A DNA stretch of 64,000 nucleotides from Nilaparvata lugens (GCF_014356525.2 NC_052518.1:10133864-10197863), one strand, 5' to 3'. Shown: positions 1 through 11,443, numbered from the stretch's first letter. The notes: a model not told the origin generated them from the sequence alone. A program made the numbers and translations.

Positions 1-1419
1 TTACTAGAGTGTGTCACTGGAAAATGCTGGAAAACTATAAATCTTCTGAATGTTTGAGATGATTATGCCGAATGTATCGATGGAGAGTATTATTTATGAC
101 AAAACTATTTGTGAATTGGAGAATGCAATGTCAAAGAATCAACGATGGAGAGATCTGGAAGTATGAAATCGTAATAGTTATAATTTCATAATATAATTCA
201 ATTTTGTAGTGATGACTATATTTTGGAGCATTTATTTAATTTACGAGTTTAAAGGGAATGCGACATCATTGATTTCCATGAAGACACCTGATTTGAAGAA
301 TCAAATTTTTATTACATGGAATACTATCGAAACTTAGCTCTTTTGGAAACTATGGGAATCAATGGATGGCTCAAAATTGAAAAAAAAACATGGTCTACTC
401 TCCAACCAAACGTAATTGCTGATCTCGAGTTGTTCAAGAACTACTCTCATAATAATTATTAACATATTGATTTCAAACTCCATTGAAAGTATCATGCACC
501 AGGATCGATTTCTAATCTTTTTTCTTGAGGAAGATATGTTTTTGAAAGGTACTTGAACTCTGATATAATTATGAAAGTAAGGGTTATCAAATTGGTTTGT
601 TGGAGAGCATAGTCCTACATCACCACTGAAAATGTGATAAGAGTAAATATAATTGTAAATAGAGTGGAGTGAATATTATAATAATAAATGAAACAACTTT
701 TTCAAGTAAATCCGTTGTAATTTAGTAACTATAAGAGTAACTCTAAGCATACTTCCAGATATTATAATGTCGCTATCAGTTTATATTTTGAAGAATAGTA
801 TCGCCTAGGTTTGTAAAAATATGAGAACCCTCTTCTTTCAAATGGATTGATTTATACATTAGGTAAGGAATGATTAAATCATTCAATATAAATTGCCAGA
901 AGTTGGAGAATTCCTCACCCAGAAGAAGAATAATTAGATACAAAATTGAATATTTCCTTTTGAATATTCAAGGTTGGACACTTCACTCTATCATAGAGAA
1001 TAATGTTCTACTTACCTGTGGAAGAAGCTATAGTCTTTTAATGAATGCTATACTGGAGTGAGCATCTCGGTAATATTGTTTCATTATGCGCTGTTAATGT
1101 AGTTGAATTACAAGGAATAGTTCATCTTTAATTCGTTACCTCCTATTTGAAAATTTTGAATATTGAAAAAACAGACTGTCGTGAATCTTTTAGTGTGAAT
1201 TCTCTATGCATTTTATTGATTTCCAATCAATCCTTCGAAATACAATGTCATCAATACGTAAATTACAAATGAACTGAGGTAAAAATTTCTATAACGTTTC
1301 ACCAGCACCCAATAAATAGGAAATAAATAATTCCAATTCTAGCTCTGTGAATAGTATACAGATGATGAAATAATAAACAATAAGTATAAATTAAATGGAG
1401 ATAGACAAATTGAATCTTA

Positions 1420-1634
1420 AGGCTAGGCGCACACCAGTTAGACAAGAAAAGACAATACAAGACATGATCAGACACGTTTAGTCACAATACTTCACATAGT
1501 TGCTTGTGATGCAACTCACACTGATTAGTGATTGCAATTAGACATGTCTTAATTAACAACTATGTGAAGTATTGTGACTGAACGTGTCTGATCATGTCTT
1601 GTCTTGTGTTAACTAACTGATGTGCCCCTAGCCT
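1420..1634. mobile_element. Hairpin MITE, copy A
   Basis: About 215 bp that folds on itself along most of its length. The left end aggctaggcgcacaccagtt pairs with the right end aactgatgtgcccctagcct. The arms continue through gacatgatcagacacg and gtcacaatacttcacatag with their complements. No coding capacity. The superfamily is not assigned and no clear target duplication was seen. Confidence 0.78.
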
Positions 1635-1949
1635 AGCACTTTTATGTAGTGTTATGAATTGAATTACTCTTTTTCAAATTATTCCTCTCCTTCGAACTAT
1701 CATAGAATTCACATCATGTATAGTAAGCAATAGTTTGGCTTCTCATTGAACAATCATAATGATGGAATAATTATGAATCATTTTGTAATTTTTTTCAGGG
1801 ATAATTTTTTGGATTTATTCATAATCGAGAGTGATGTTTTATTTATCAATCGATTCTGAAGTTCGCTCTAATATGGAGGATTCCTGTGGAGAATTCCCGG
1901 ACGACAGAATCCGACTTTTATCTATTTTTTTTTCTTAAAATAATGAGCC

Positions 1950-2372
1950 TGAAGGGGTGTATTTCGATTAGTCCAGGTGTTCGATTAGTCCAGGTCGGAC
2001 TTTTCCTATTAGACCTGGTCTAAACGCACACCTCGGCTAAACGAGACGGAGTGCTTCGATTATCCCAGTAGTTCGATTATACCAGGTGGTATTAACGGAA
2101 CCTGGTCTAATAGAGACACATGACCTAGTGTAATCGAACTACTGGGTTAATCGAGATTGTATGCTTCGATTAACAGTAGTTCGATTACACTAGGTTCTGT
2201 GTCTCGATTAGACCAGGTATCGTTTAGACCACCTGGTGTAATCGAACTACTGTTATAATCGAAGCATTCCGTTTCGTTTAGCCGAGGTGTGCGTCACAGA
2301 TTTTCAGCTTCATTGTAGAATAGGACCTGGTCTAATCGAAACCTGGTCTGATCCAGACACTCCCGCCTAAAA
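1950..2372. mobile_element. Nested palindromic fold-back element, copy A
   Basis: About 420 bp. The two halves are inverted copies of each other: acacctcggctaaacgagac at 2030-2049 pairs with the block ending gccgaggtgtg near 2292. Each half is itself partly palindromic. A 21-bp motif, agtagttcgattayacyagg plus t, occurs four times in alternating orientation: 2067-2087 (+), 2123-2143 (-), 2175-2195 (+), 2231-2251 (-). A shorter element, tcgattagaccaggt and variants, fills the outer arms. It has no ORF and no recognised superfamily. It sits downstream (minus-strand sense) of the linker exon. Confidence 0.8.
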
Positions 2373-2595
2373 AAGTCTTTATTTCTCATGGAAAGGTTTA
2401 TCGAGACTAGTCTATTCAGCACAAACTATCTAACACCTCCAAGAAGCCAAAATGTATAGCTATGACACCATCCTTCAATTTGTGATCAAAATAATAGGTT
2501 TGGGGAATTACAGATTGTATCTATGTATTTTTATGTCATTCTATGTATGCTCCATCACAGGGTTATGATTTATTCCACTTTGAATGTAGTCATAG

Positions 2596-2638
2596 TGCCG
2601 GTTGCACAATAGCCGGTTAAATTTTAATCATGATTGCG
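2596..2638. mobile_element. Truncated MITE left end, copy A
   Basis: Only the left arm of the 152-bp MITE remains. The rest, and about 90 bp beyond, are absent between two copies of aatcatga, which in copy B lie 203 bp apart (31941 and 32144). Confidence 0.82.
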
Positions 2639-3015
2639 CTACTGGAAATAACAAAACTTCCATCAGAAAACAATAGATAATAATCAGCCTATAATTCAAA
2701 GAGCAATGTAAGAAGTGATATAGGCTGGTGAATAGTACAGAGTAGGCCTTTTAGAAAGATGCGAAAACACAAATTCCAAGAAGAAAGCGATAAATTATTC
2801 ATGAATGATAGTGTGCTGTTCGAGTATAGATAGATAGATAGGCTGCCTTTATTTTACCCTGGAGGGCGAAGTTAGGGCGCAGCCGGCCCTATCTCCCACT
2901 TAACTCTCATATACGATGAAAGAGATGGAAGTTTGGAAGTAGTTGATAAATGTAACGATGCATTATCATGAATGTGCCCTTTCCAGTAAGGATATATTGT
3001 AATAGATTACAGTAC

Positions 3016-3156
3016 CTCTGTTCTCTTCTGGTGCAGTCAAATCTTGGAAGCCATTTTGATTGAAAAGCGAAGCTTGAATGGTCCCCGGTTCAACTGGGTC
3101 TTTGAAAACTAACCGAGGACTTCTTGGGCCCACCGATGGAACTGGTGGCTGAAAGC
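3016..3156 (-). CDS. Linker exon of the same gene (copy A)
   Basis: Counterpart of 32539-32679, 141 nt, with the same acceptor (gttgttag) and donor (AGAG/GTACTG), phase 1 at both ends. It reads GFQPPVPSVGPRSPR where copy B has M. The next downstream exon of this copy would lie left of the window. If the duplication is haplotypic, a copy of the Cys-rich exon is expected about 5.5-6 kb further left. Confidence 0.68.
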
Positions 3157-3781
3157 CTAACAACATGTCTCATTCAGTAAAATGTTCATCGAAAAAAATA
3201 TAAATCGACATGCATGAAATACCCTCTATTCAAATACATCCCGTCTGTAGGTTGATCCTGAAAACATCCAAACTTGAATTTTGAGTTTTGAAAGATCAGA
3301 TTAGAGAGGTAGCATCACATCGTTACTCTGGAAAGTAAGCAATCCATATGCACGATCTACGTTTAACACTAATCCAGGTTTACATCAAGATATGGACGCA
3401 TTTATCACGATGTGTTAAACTCAGAGTTAAAAGAACAGCTCATCTAGTTTCGGTTAAACTGAGTTGGTTCATACGGCCCTTAAAGTTTTTTTCTTCTTTT
3501 TATGTACTATTGCTATCTAGTCATGAGACTAAAGAGCAAATTTAATCAAACCTAACCTACTAAATTTAAATAAATGGCCCTTAAAGTGCCATAATAAACT
3601 TTTTAAGCTGTGGGAGTTTCAAAAGGGTAAATTAGGAGAGCCATATAGTAGTTGAGTAGTTGATTATTCCCTAACAAATCAATTCTATAAAGCATGAAAG
3701 GAATTATCAATCGCCATCCACATAGTTTATTATAGGTACCAAACTGTTTAGATAGGAAACGTAAAGATAATCCTCTCTTAC

Positions 3782-3811
3782 CAACTAATACTACTGGCTC
3801 ATTCTCAATTT
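3782..3811 (-). CDS. 30-nt phase 1-1 microexon (copy A)
   Basis: Same as 33393-33422: pyrimidine-rich acceptor gcttcatcttcgtcctcag, 30 nt, then GTAAGAG. It differs from copy B by one synonymous base. It lies between the copy A His-rich exon and linker exon, in the correct order for the minus strand. Confidence 0.58.
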
Positions 3812-4892
3812 CTGAGGACGAAGATGAAGCAAATCAGTACTGAGAATAATAAATTTTTATTATTTTAATTAATTTGGTGAATACACTACACAAATACCCT
3901 GAAATAAATATGAAAATAAAATCGATTCAACCTCAATGACATTGTTAATAATTTTTAATAGCTGGAATGTATCTTTATTAACACTTATTTACTGAGGTCT
4001 TTTCATAGGTGGAAATTTTTTGGCTAATGACGAATGATTTTGAAAATTTTTGTATATTACCATGCTAACGATCTTGAAACGCTTTTCCGTAACTAACGTT
4101 TGTAGACTTGTTAAAATTCACTTGCTATCACAAGTTTACAAGGGTGCTTTTGTAAAATGCTAGTAATCAGCTGGATTAGTCATTTTTCGTATAATCATGG
4201 CTGATACAACAAGACTTGTTTCTTTGAGAAATGGGCCCTAACTCACTCTCCGAAGCTTTTTTTCCAAACTAGAATCACTAAGCTCAAACTTAAGTATCTC
4301 TGAAAATGAGTATCTTTGTTTCAAAGATTAATTTAGGCCTATAACTTCCATATTCAAAACCCTTACTGAAAGTTCCTGATCTATCTCATCCTTTGTCCAA
4401 TGTAACATCTATCTGCAGCCACCTCGAACAGCTGCTTCAATGGAGCTCCAACTTGTAAAGAATTTTTAGTTTCATGAAGTTATTTTCAATATGTATTGGA
4501 AGCCTTTACAACTACAGCTTACTTATGTTCGATTAAACTTTATGTAATGTCAGATGTTATTAAAGAAAGACACTTACAACTATAAATTCTGAGCAATGAC
4601 TTATTGTACAAAATAAATTGATACATAATTATAGATACATTTGATACATATTTATACATCTTATCTGATACATATTATAGAATTCTCCAATAATTAATGT
4701 TGAAACCCACACCAAAGGTTAAATTCCTATGAGTTATTCTCTGTATGCTATTAGTAGTTTTGAAGTGTGTTTATGATTTAAAAATTTATAGGCTTTAAAA
4801 AAATATAAATGATGATTTAAAAAAAATAGGCTTCGTCCAAAATATCACATGAAAATCATTTGTACTATATTATGATTCATTAAATCCAATGA

Positions 4893-5518
4893 GAAAGTGA
4901 AATCATTCAAGTATTTGGGCACCCTAATAATGGAAGAGAATAATGTAGCGGAAGAAGTGGATGCTAGGATAATGTCCGGAAATAGGGTGTATTTCGCCCT
5001 GCAGAATATGCTGAAGTCCAAAAATGTGTCAAAAAAAGGCAAAATAAAAATTTACACAACAGTTTTAAGACCAATAGTGACATATGGGCCGAAGCTTGGA
5101 CATTGACTACACGAGAAGAAGGTCTGCTTCAGAGATGGGAAAGAAAGATCTTAAGAAGAATATTTGGAGCAATCAAGGAAAATGAAATATGGAGGATGAG
5201 AACAAACGAGGAACTAGGAAGATTGTTCGAAGAGACCAGTATTTTATCTGTTGTGAAAAGTATGAAGCTGAGATGGGCTGGTCATGTGTGCAGAATGCCG
5301 GAAGGGAGGGTGCCAAGAATGGTGCTGGAAGGCAAACCCGGAGGAAGAAGATTACAAGGAAGACCAAGAAAGCGGTGGGTTGACGATGTGGAAGAGGATT
5401 CGCGAAGACTGGGTGTAAGAAGATGGAGAAGAACAGCAGAATGTCGAGAGGGGTGGAAGGATGTGGTTGTGAGGGCTAAGGCTCTAGATGGGCTGTAGTG
5501 CCAATAATGATGAGCATG
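4893..5518 (+). mobile_element. 5'-truncated RTE-like LINE, copy A only
   Basis: A 626-bp insertion absent from copy B, flanked by an 11-bp target-site duplication aaatccaatga (4882-4892 and 5519-5529). It encodes the C-terminal end of a non-LTR reverse transcriptase polyprotein. From 4897 it reads FKYLGTLIMEENN, and from about 5103 to the stop at 5496-5498 it has WERKILRRIFG, LRWAGHVCRM and a GRRLQGRPRKRW tail. One base is missing near 5085-5102, so the two parts are in different frames. The 3' UTR is only 20 nt and ends in an atgatgag run, as in RTE elements, which have very short UTRs ending in simple repeats. It is dead, and inserted after copies A and B separated. Clade assignment is tentative. 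Confidence 0.85.
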
Positions 5519-5538
5519 AAATCCAATGATTCTAATTC

Positions 5539-6266
5539 CACAGATGGAAATAACATCCCGGGCTGACAAATAATTTTTGCATAGCAGCACTCATCGAATT
5601 CCCATCTAGCTGTTTACCCTGTTGTCAAATTTTCAGTAGCAATAGTCTTCGGGGTGATTTACAGCATTTAATTGGGAGTTTTGTTTAACCTTCCGGTAGT
5701 CGCGCCCTTCACAATCACACGAGCAGTCGCGTGTTGTATTTTTTACATCATCCAATTTTCCAAGTGTTATGTACTCTGTTTACTGTCAAAACAAATTAAT
5801 CAATTGTATAATTACTTTTTCCATCTTCTTGGATTATTTTACACCTATGAACATTTGGATGATTACCATTTCATAGCCTAATAAGGTACATCAAGCAAAG
5901 CCATCAATTCTGTGTTATTGGTTCGTTTACAGTCCCCGTATACAGTTTTACCCTATCTTATGCACTGTCGCGACCAAATGGCACCTTAGACTGAACCATT
6001 GCTCGGTTGATACTGCAACTCAGTGGAGTGATGGGGGAAAGTTTTGGAATGCATAGGTGACTCATTCACTGACACCACTCCATTCAATAGTTTTGTGCAG
6101 CAAAAAAACTGACACTGTTATACTTTTTATTTTCCTTGCCCTATTACCATAGGTAAGGAAAGTATTGCTTTCCAAAAAAAATAAGGTACCTTAATTTCAA
6201 GTTTTCTATACGTTGTATACACTGTTGTACTTTTTACAACAGCGCGACTGCCGGAAGGTTAATAAT
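5539..6266 (+). mobile_element. SINE (tRNA-derived family body) interrupted by a piggyBac-like element, copy A
   Basis: Flanked by a 14-bp target-site duplication aatgattctaattc at 5525-5538 and 6267-6280. The body has the family's landmarks: cccgggctgac, then atctagctgtttaccctg, cttcggggtgattta and cagcatttaat, with an AATAATAAT tail. A full-length relative with a recognisable tRNA head is at 60378-60590 on the minus strand. The tail is split by a 570-bp element inserted at TTAA. It is located in the intron between the His-rich exon and the microexon. Confidence 0.8.
5689..6258. mobile_element. piggyBac-like non-autonomous element, copy A
   Basis: 570 bp with terminal inverted repeats CCTTCCGGTAGTCGCGC at the left and GCGCGACTGCCGGAAGG at the right, flanked on both sides by TTAA, the piggyBac-superfamily target. 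No transposase is present. Inside (about 6118-6215) is a piece of another dispersed repeat, ccttgccctattaccata, also found at 61801-61867. It lies inside the tail of the SINE at 5539-6266. Confidence 0.82.
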
Positions 6267-6312
6267 AATGATTCTAATTCTATTGATACAAATTTTTAAT
6301 TATATTATTCAC

Positions 6313-7113
6313 CTGGATGAAAAGGTGCAGTAGGAGGCACCCAGTGACCAGGATGGGGTGGAACAAGAGGTCTGCTAGGCCTTAACGGTCCTGTTGGGAA
6401 ATCCGAGTTTGGAGGAAACCTGACAAACCTTCGCTGTGCCTGACTAGAAACTACGAGGCTGTTGAACCGGGAGAGACTCCCCGGGTGGAAACCTCACATA
6501 CGACCTACGACTCCTCCGCAAGTGCGGTCCTTCCAGGATCGTCGAATTGTCGGATTTCACCCGTGACTCCTTCCACTTGGTCTTCGACACATCACTTGAT
6601 TCATGATGAGACGTGGTTTTGCTTCTTGAGGCAGGTGTCACACTTTTCCTTTGAGTCCTCACAAGGTTTGATGTAGAACCGCTGAAATTGTCAGTCTCTG
6701 GATCTGGTTGGGCCTTAGTCATCAAAATCGTCCCTCTCCCGATGTCATCTGAAGTATCCTCGACTTGCGTTCCATTCTCCAGCATGTCAACATGCACTGT
6801 ATCGTGAACGTTGTCATCAAACTTGCTCGGCTTGTACATAATTGCCGACTCGTCAAGTTTTGCTGGTTTTGAAGTGAAGTTTTTGTAAGGAAACGTTTCC
6901 ATGTCAGTATCAGTTATCCGTTTTATCCTGTTTAACTGATCAGTTAACCGCTGCTGTTGATGGAGATTGTGATGATTATGGTGGTGATGATGATGATGAT
7001 GTGGATGATGATGGCCATTGTGTTGATGATGGTGGTCGGTTCCAACCATTCCTGTGCAGTATTTGCCTATTATAGTCATCAGTATTGTTATGGTAAAGCA
7101 CAGTCTTGTACAC
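6313..7113 (-). pseudogene. His-rich exon, copy A, frameshifted
   Basis: Counterpart of 36795-37597 with both splice sites kept (tttgttgcag acceptor, CCAG/GTGAAT donor). It is 2 nt shorter: near 6445 the minus strand reads TTTCTAGTC where copy B reads TTTCTACAGTC. This creates a TAG at 6446-6444 after QQPRSF, about 46 codons before the normal exon end, and shifts the rest. Other differences include M/V, T/S, A/D and E/K replacements and L/F in the Pro-rich tail. It may be a real null allele or paralogue, or a consensus error. A 2-bp indel outside a homopolymer is not the commonest error type. Confidence 0.72.
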
Positions 7114-8432
7114 CTGCAACAAACAAACGAAAAACATAAATTAGCATACGGTTGACGAGTTGTGAATATATTCCAAACTGAAAAATGAGACTTAAATAAA
7201 TGTTTCAGGAAATTCTCAAATTATAGAGAGCTCTCAAGTTATTATTCACTTAGAACTGTAAGCATTCTATTCTATTCAACTTTGATACAGCTGTGATTTT
7301 AGAATATCAAGTTTGTTTTTTGGTCCTGCAAAACTATTTCTTTAATATGTGAACATTTCCTATTATAGTGATAATAATGTGAAATATTTTTTCTATTATT
7401 GGTTTTGAAACATCTAAATTTAAAAATCTTCTTTGTAAAAATAATTGAGTACTGAAAATTTTGTGAAGAGGACAATTACAAGACAACCTATTTCGGACTA
7501 TGTGTAACCTTATCTAAATTTGGGAGAGGAATAGCAGAAGGTTACCTTATTCTTTCTCTCTATCATTTTGATGATGTACTTATTGTATGAACCAATATGA
7601 ATAAAGTATTTCTTCATTTATTTACAAAGACAACTCTCCACATGTATTCTAAGCCCAGGTGATGATGAGGGAATAAATGATGATAAACAAACATTTATAT
7701 TGGTGATGATTCCATGAATGGATCAATAGAGAGATGATGGATAGCTGAAATGAGACTTGTGAATGAGTTGCTGATACAAAGTTGAATATGGGAAGCATTG
7801 ATATTATTTATAATAAAATGGCAGCTGACAGTTAGAGTGGATCTCACTATAGTAAACGACATTGAAATTGATAGATTTCCTCTATAGTTTTTGAGAAGAT
7901 CATTGATCATTATTTTGCGATCAGTTATCAAACTATTGATAGAAAGAACACATAATGCAAATCAGTGGGTAATTGATAGTATAATAAGCCATAAGTGTTC
8001 AATGAGGTGTTAATGAGGAAAAAATCCATGAAATCCATGATGTTACACTTTATTAATAGGTACATTTTTTCTGACGATGAGGCTTACTTTCGAACCAAGA
8101 TATTGTGCTTGGGAGATTAATACGGAGGGACTATATGATATGATTATTGGAAGGATCATGAGATAATGGAATTTTCCTTACAATATTATAGATACTCATC
8201 CTCCCATAATTATCCCCCCTTCTACCTATGACCAAGTATATAGAACTTGCTGTCAAATTGTGACATAATTTATACAAATATCAACAGTATACGGATATGC
8301 AGTTTTATACAGTATTTATACGGATGTATATGAATATTTTTATCTCATCGACGATAAAAATGTAGTTTTCATTGTTGTAGTAAGGAATAGTAAAGTTTGT
8401 TATACAGTTAATCAACTGATAATGATAGAAAA
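7114..8432. other. No gene recognised (5' intron side of His-rich exon; also 37598-38882)
   Basis: AT-rich sequence upstream of the His-rich exon on the minus strand. Nothing coding was recognised. The missing first exon of the gene should lie here or further right, but no convincing ATG-plus-donor was picked out. Confidence 0.5.
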
Positions 8433-8631
8433 GTAACATCATAGTACCCTCTTTTTGAAAAGTTTTTAATTTAAAATAACATATTAAAAACACAGATCAG
8501 AACGTTTATTTGAAATTTATTTTTAAAACCTGAAGATGATGTGAAACATCGAAACTAGACGTTTTAACTTGTGTTTTCAATCTGTTGTTTTATATTAAAA
8601 ACTTTCTAATAAAGGGGTACTATTATGTTAT
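8433..8631. mobile_element. Short element with about 40-bp imperfect inverted repeats, copy A
   Basis: The left gtaacatcatagtaccctc...gaaaagtttttaat pairs imperfectly (about 80%) with the right ttaaaaactttct...aggggtactattatg. The centre has a small stem, gatgt-gaa-acatc. No ORF. MITE-like. Confidence 0.6.
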
Positions 8632-9520
8632 TTATAAATAAAAAATGAATAGCCCTGAATACATACATTTTAATGAAAAAGCAACTTCAATTAAATGAAG
8701 TGAAAAATTTGTAATGTGAAGCATCTCTCAATTTAGCCAATATCCAAACTCCAAGAACTTACTCATCTTAGATTGTTTCCTTTCTGACATACAATAATTT
8801 CCTACTCTTTTTCAGTTCAAGTGTACTGATTTTTAATAACTCTTCACTGCTCAAGCTAGACACATCTGAGAACGTTTTCTTTCTCTGTTTTGTTGTCATT
8901 GAAAGAGAACCGCTTTCCTTCTTACAATTGCAACCAAGCCATTCAGTTTTACTCCTTCAATCTGACTCTGATCTACTCCACGCTAAATCGTATCACAATT
9001 GACTACACTTTCAGCGGAGCAGAGATCAACAATGGAACAGTTCTGAGCGAGATCTATCTGAGAAGAATAGTGCTCGCGTGGGAAATACGACGGCTCAAGT
9101 ACTAAGATGCACAAGTTCATGAACTGGATATCTCTTAAATTGAGGTTTTTCATCCATGGGTCCCTCTCATTCATACATATAAAACAGTAGTATAATATAT
9201 AATCTAAACTTCATTGATGTGTTTAAACATATTATATGTTTGTGAAAACAACGTTTATCATAATCACCAAGTTCCATTTTATTTTCATCTAGTTCATACT
9301 TTGTGGAATTCATTGGATAGTCTTCTATATTGTAATCCGCTATGAACTATAATCCAAGCCAGCATGTATCGTAGTCTAAAATTATACATGAATGAAGAAT
9401 CTCTAATATTCAAGCTTCTGACATACATTACTAATACCAGGAAATATTATTTGAATTTCCAGATATTGGTTTTTGATGAAAAAAGTACAAATGCAGATTG
9501 TTTGTTTTTCCAGGGGTGCC

Positions 9521-9620
9521 TACGTGTTGGGGGGGGGGTGGTGTTGGACGCAGACTGTATAATTGAAATACTGATGAGAAGGTGGAGTAATGGGGAGGTG
9601 ATGTGCGTCCATAGTGGGGG
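9521..9620 (+). other. G-rich patch with poly-G tracts
   Basis: Two runs of 9-10 G flank GG and GGGG groups within 100 bp on the plus strand, sufficient for G-quadruplex folding. Counterparts are at about 39976-40080 (11 G) and 41728-41834 (10 G), so tract length varies between copies. A related sequence (aggggtgcccac...cagactg...ggggggggg) is at 24475-24540, suggesting a dispersed repeat origin. Confidence 0.6.
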
Positions 9621-10263
9621 GGGGTTATCGGAATGAGTAATGCTACATTTTTGCTGTTGAAGATAATAGTATTTAGAAGCATAAGGAATACTTAATACTA
9701 TTGATAACTCTTCTAATAACTGAGAAAATTACAGCTATTTTTGATTGTGTAATTTTCAATTGTTCAATTTGAAATATCTCATCATACCGTTCTTGTATGT
9801 AGAATGATGGATTGGATTGTTGACAAGAAGATGGTAGAGGATTTCAGTGATATTTGTTTTCGAAATTTGAACTGATTCGTCAGGAAAAGATACGGGAATC
9901 AATATAACGACAATAACTATTATTTTCATAAAAAGCTCGCAGTATATTAAATAAATATACAATAAATTTTATTGGCTTCAGTACATCTATTACCATCAAA
10001 ACAACAATTAAACTAGGCCTAATAGTATTTGACTTCTTGAATAAGTTGCTCAATAGTGCAATCATTCTCTGATAAGTCAAGCTCTAGTTATTTAATACTT
10101 TAATACAGTTGCAGACTTCTACGTAGAAGACGTTTCTCCTATCAGTTATCACAAAATCTTCACCGTTTCTTCTATACAATAGAGGGAGAAATTTTAATTG
10201 GGGATTGATATTTCGTAAGGTAGATTGGAGATACTAGCTTAAAAACAAAGGTATTCGATTATA

Positions 10264-10762
10264 CAGGGTTATCATAAAAGAATGGTGCGGTTTCGAACAT
10301 GGTTTAAAGAAAAAACCAAATTACTTACAGTTAATGTTGTTTATTCATCTAATTTGTCGTCTCAAACAGTTTTCTATACATAATTAATAAATTTCAATAT
10401 ATGCGCCCTTGGTCGCTCGATAAAAATGTCCAAACGATTTTTTGCTGTCGCGATTTTTTGTGAATAACAATCTTTTTAATGTAACCCCACAAGAAAAATC
10501 GACCTGAACCACTTGAAAAACAGGATTAATGAAGAAATGACAACCATAACCGAAGAAATGTTTGTGAATGTTTGGAGAGAAATTGATTATCGTTTGGACA
10601 TATTTGTCGAGCGATTAAGGGCGCGCACATATTGAAATTCATTAATCATGTAAAAAACTGTTTGAGACGACAAATTAGATGAATAAACAACATTAACTGT
10701 AAGTAATTTGGTTTTTCTTTAAACCATGTTCGATACCGCACCATTCTTTTATGATGACTCTG
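10264..10762 (+). mobile_element. Mariner-like non-autonomous element with long inverted repeats, copy A
   Basis: 499 bp flanked by TA on both sides. The inverted repeats are about 115 bp, starting cagggttatcataaaagaat and ending attcttttatgatgactctg. Between them is the C-terminal tail of a Tc1/mariner-type transposase (NRINEEMTTITEEMFVNVWR, then EIDYRLDIFVERLRA). Copy A has one A fewer than B in the run near 10495, breaking this frame. The catalytic residues are absent, so the element is non-autonomous. Confidence 0.8.
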
Positions 10763-11317
10763 TATATTGTAGATTTACACTGGTCTAATGATCGTAGAAT
10801 AATATTCATTGAAGAGATTGGCCTATTCGACAAATGCAGCCTACAAATTATCCAAGAGTTATCAAAATCTGAACTCACTAGACTCCTATAACTTCTTTAT
10901 TGGAATCTCCACTCACATTTTCAATGATATTATTCTAAGTATTCTTTAAATATCTGGGTTTTTCAACTACCATTGGAGACCGGTTATTGAAGATCGTTTA
11001 TTGGGTGAATTCAACGAAATTCTCAACAATGGATTTCTCTTTTCATTTGATATCTGCAACGAATGAACACATTCCTAGTGTTCCTTCAGTTACAATCAAG
11101 ATTATTGCCAAAAATAGTTTTTGAGTACTGCCTTCCTCAGAGAAAAAGAATCCAGTCCCAACACGGTATATTTAAAAATAGAATACTCATTTAGCACACA
11201 AACATGAGAATATGAGAAACAAAATTTTAGTTAAGATATGTTGATCCTTTTCTAATCATGTATTTGATGGGTGTATTGTTAAATGTGAATAAATAAATAA
11301 ATGTCTCTTTCGATAAT

Positions 11318-11443
11318 AATAATAATAAGTGACCTGGCTGGCTCAGGTCTGGTGTCAGAGTTTTCAGGTCGCAACTGATCAATTTCAGGGCCTCTGACAT
11401 GACCTAACGACTGCTTTTTAGGCAGCCGGGACCGACGGTCTTA
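11318..11443 (-). mobile_element. 126-bp retroposed fragment with 14-bp TSD, copy A
   Basis: Flanked by tctctttcgataat at 11304-11317 and 11444-11457. In minus orientation it ends in a run of ATT units, as a 3' simple-repeat tail. Its body (aggtctggtgtcagag, cagggcctctgacatgacct on the plus strand) is shared with a more diverged fragment at 23236-23345. Probably the 3' end of a LINE or SINE family. The parent is not in the window. Confidence 0.8.

Noticed and set aside
5282..5590. Open frame on the minus strand across the RTE insertion
   Set aside because: It is antisense to the clear reverse-transcriptase C-terminal frame and has no independent support.
6957..7139. Met-rich open frame on the plus strand (also 37441-37623)
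   Set aside because: It is the antisense shadow of the His-rich coding stretch (gatgatg runs).
8528..8562. Hammerhead-ribozyme-like string cctgaagatgatgtgaaaca followed by tcgaaac
   Set aside because: It has CTGANGA and GAAAC boxes around a small stem, but one extra base lies between the first box and the stem, and no matching stem I/III with a cleavage triplet was found. Probably a chance hairpin in the element.
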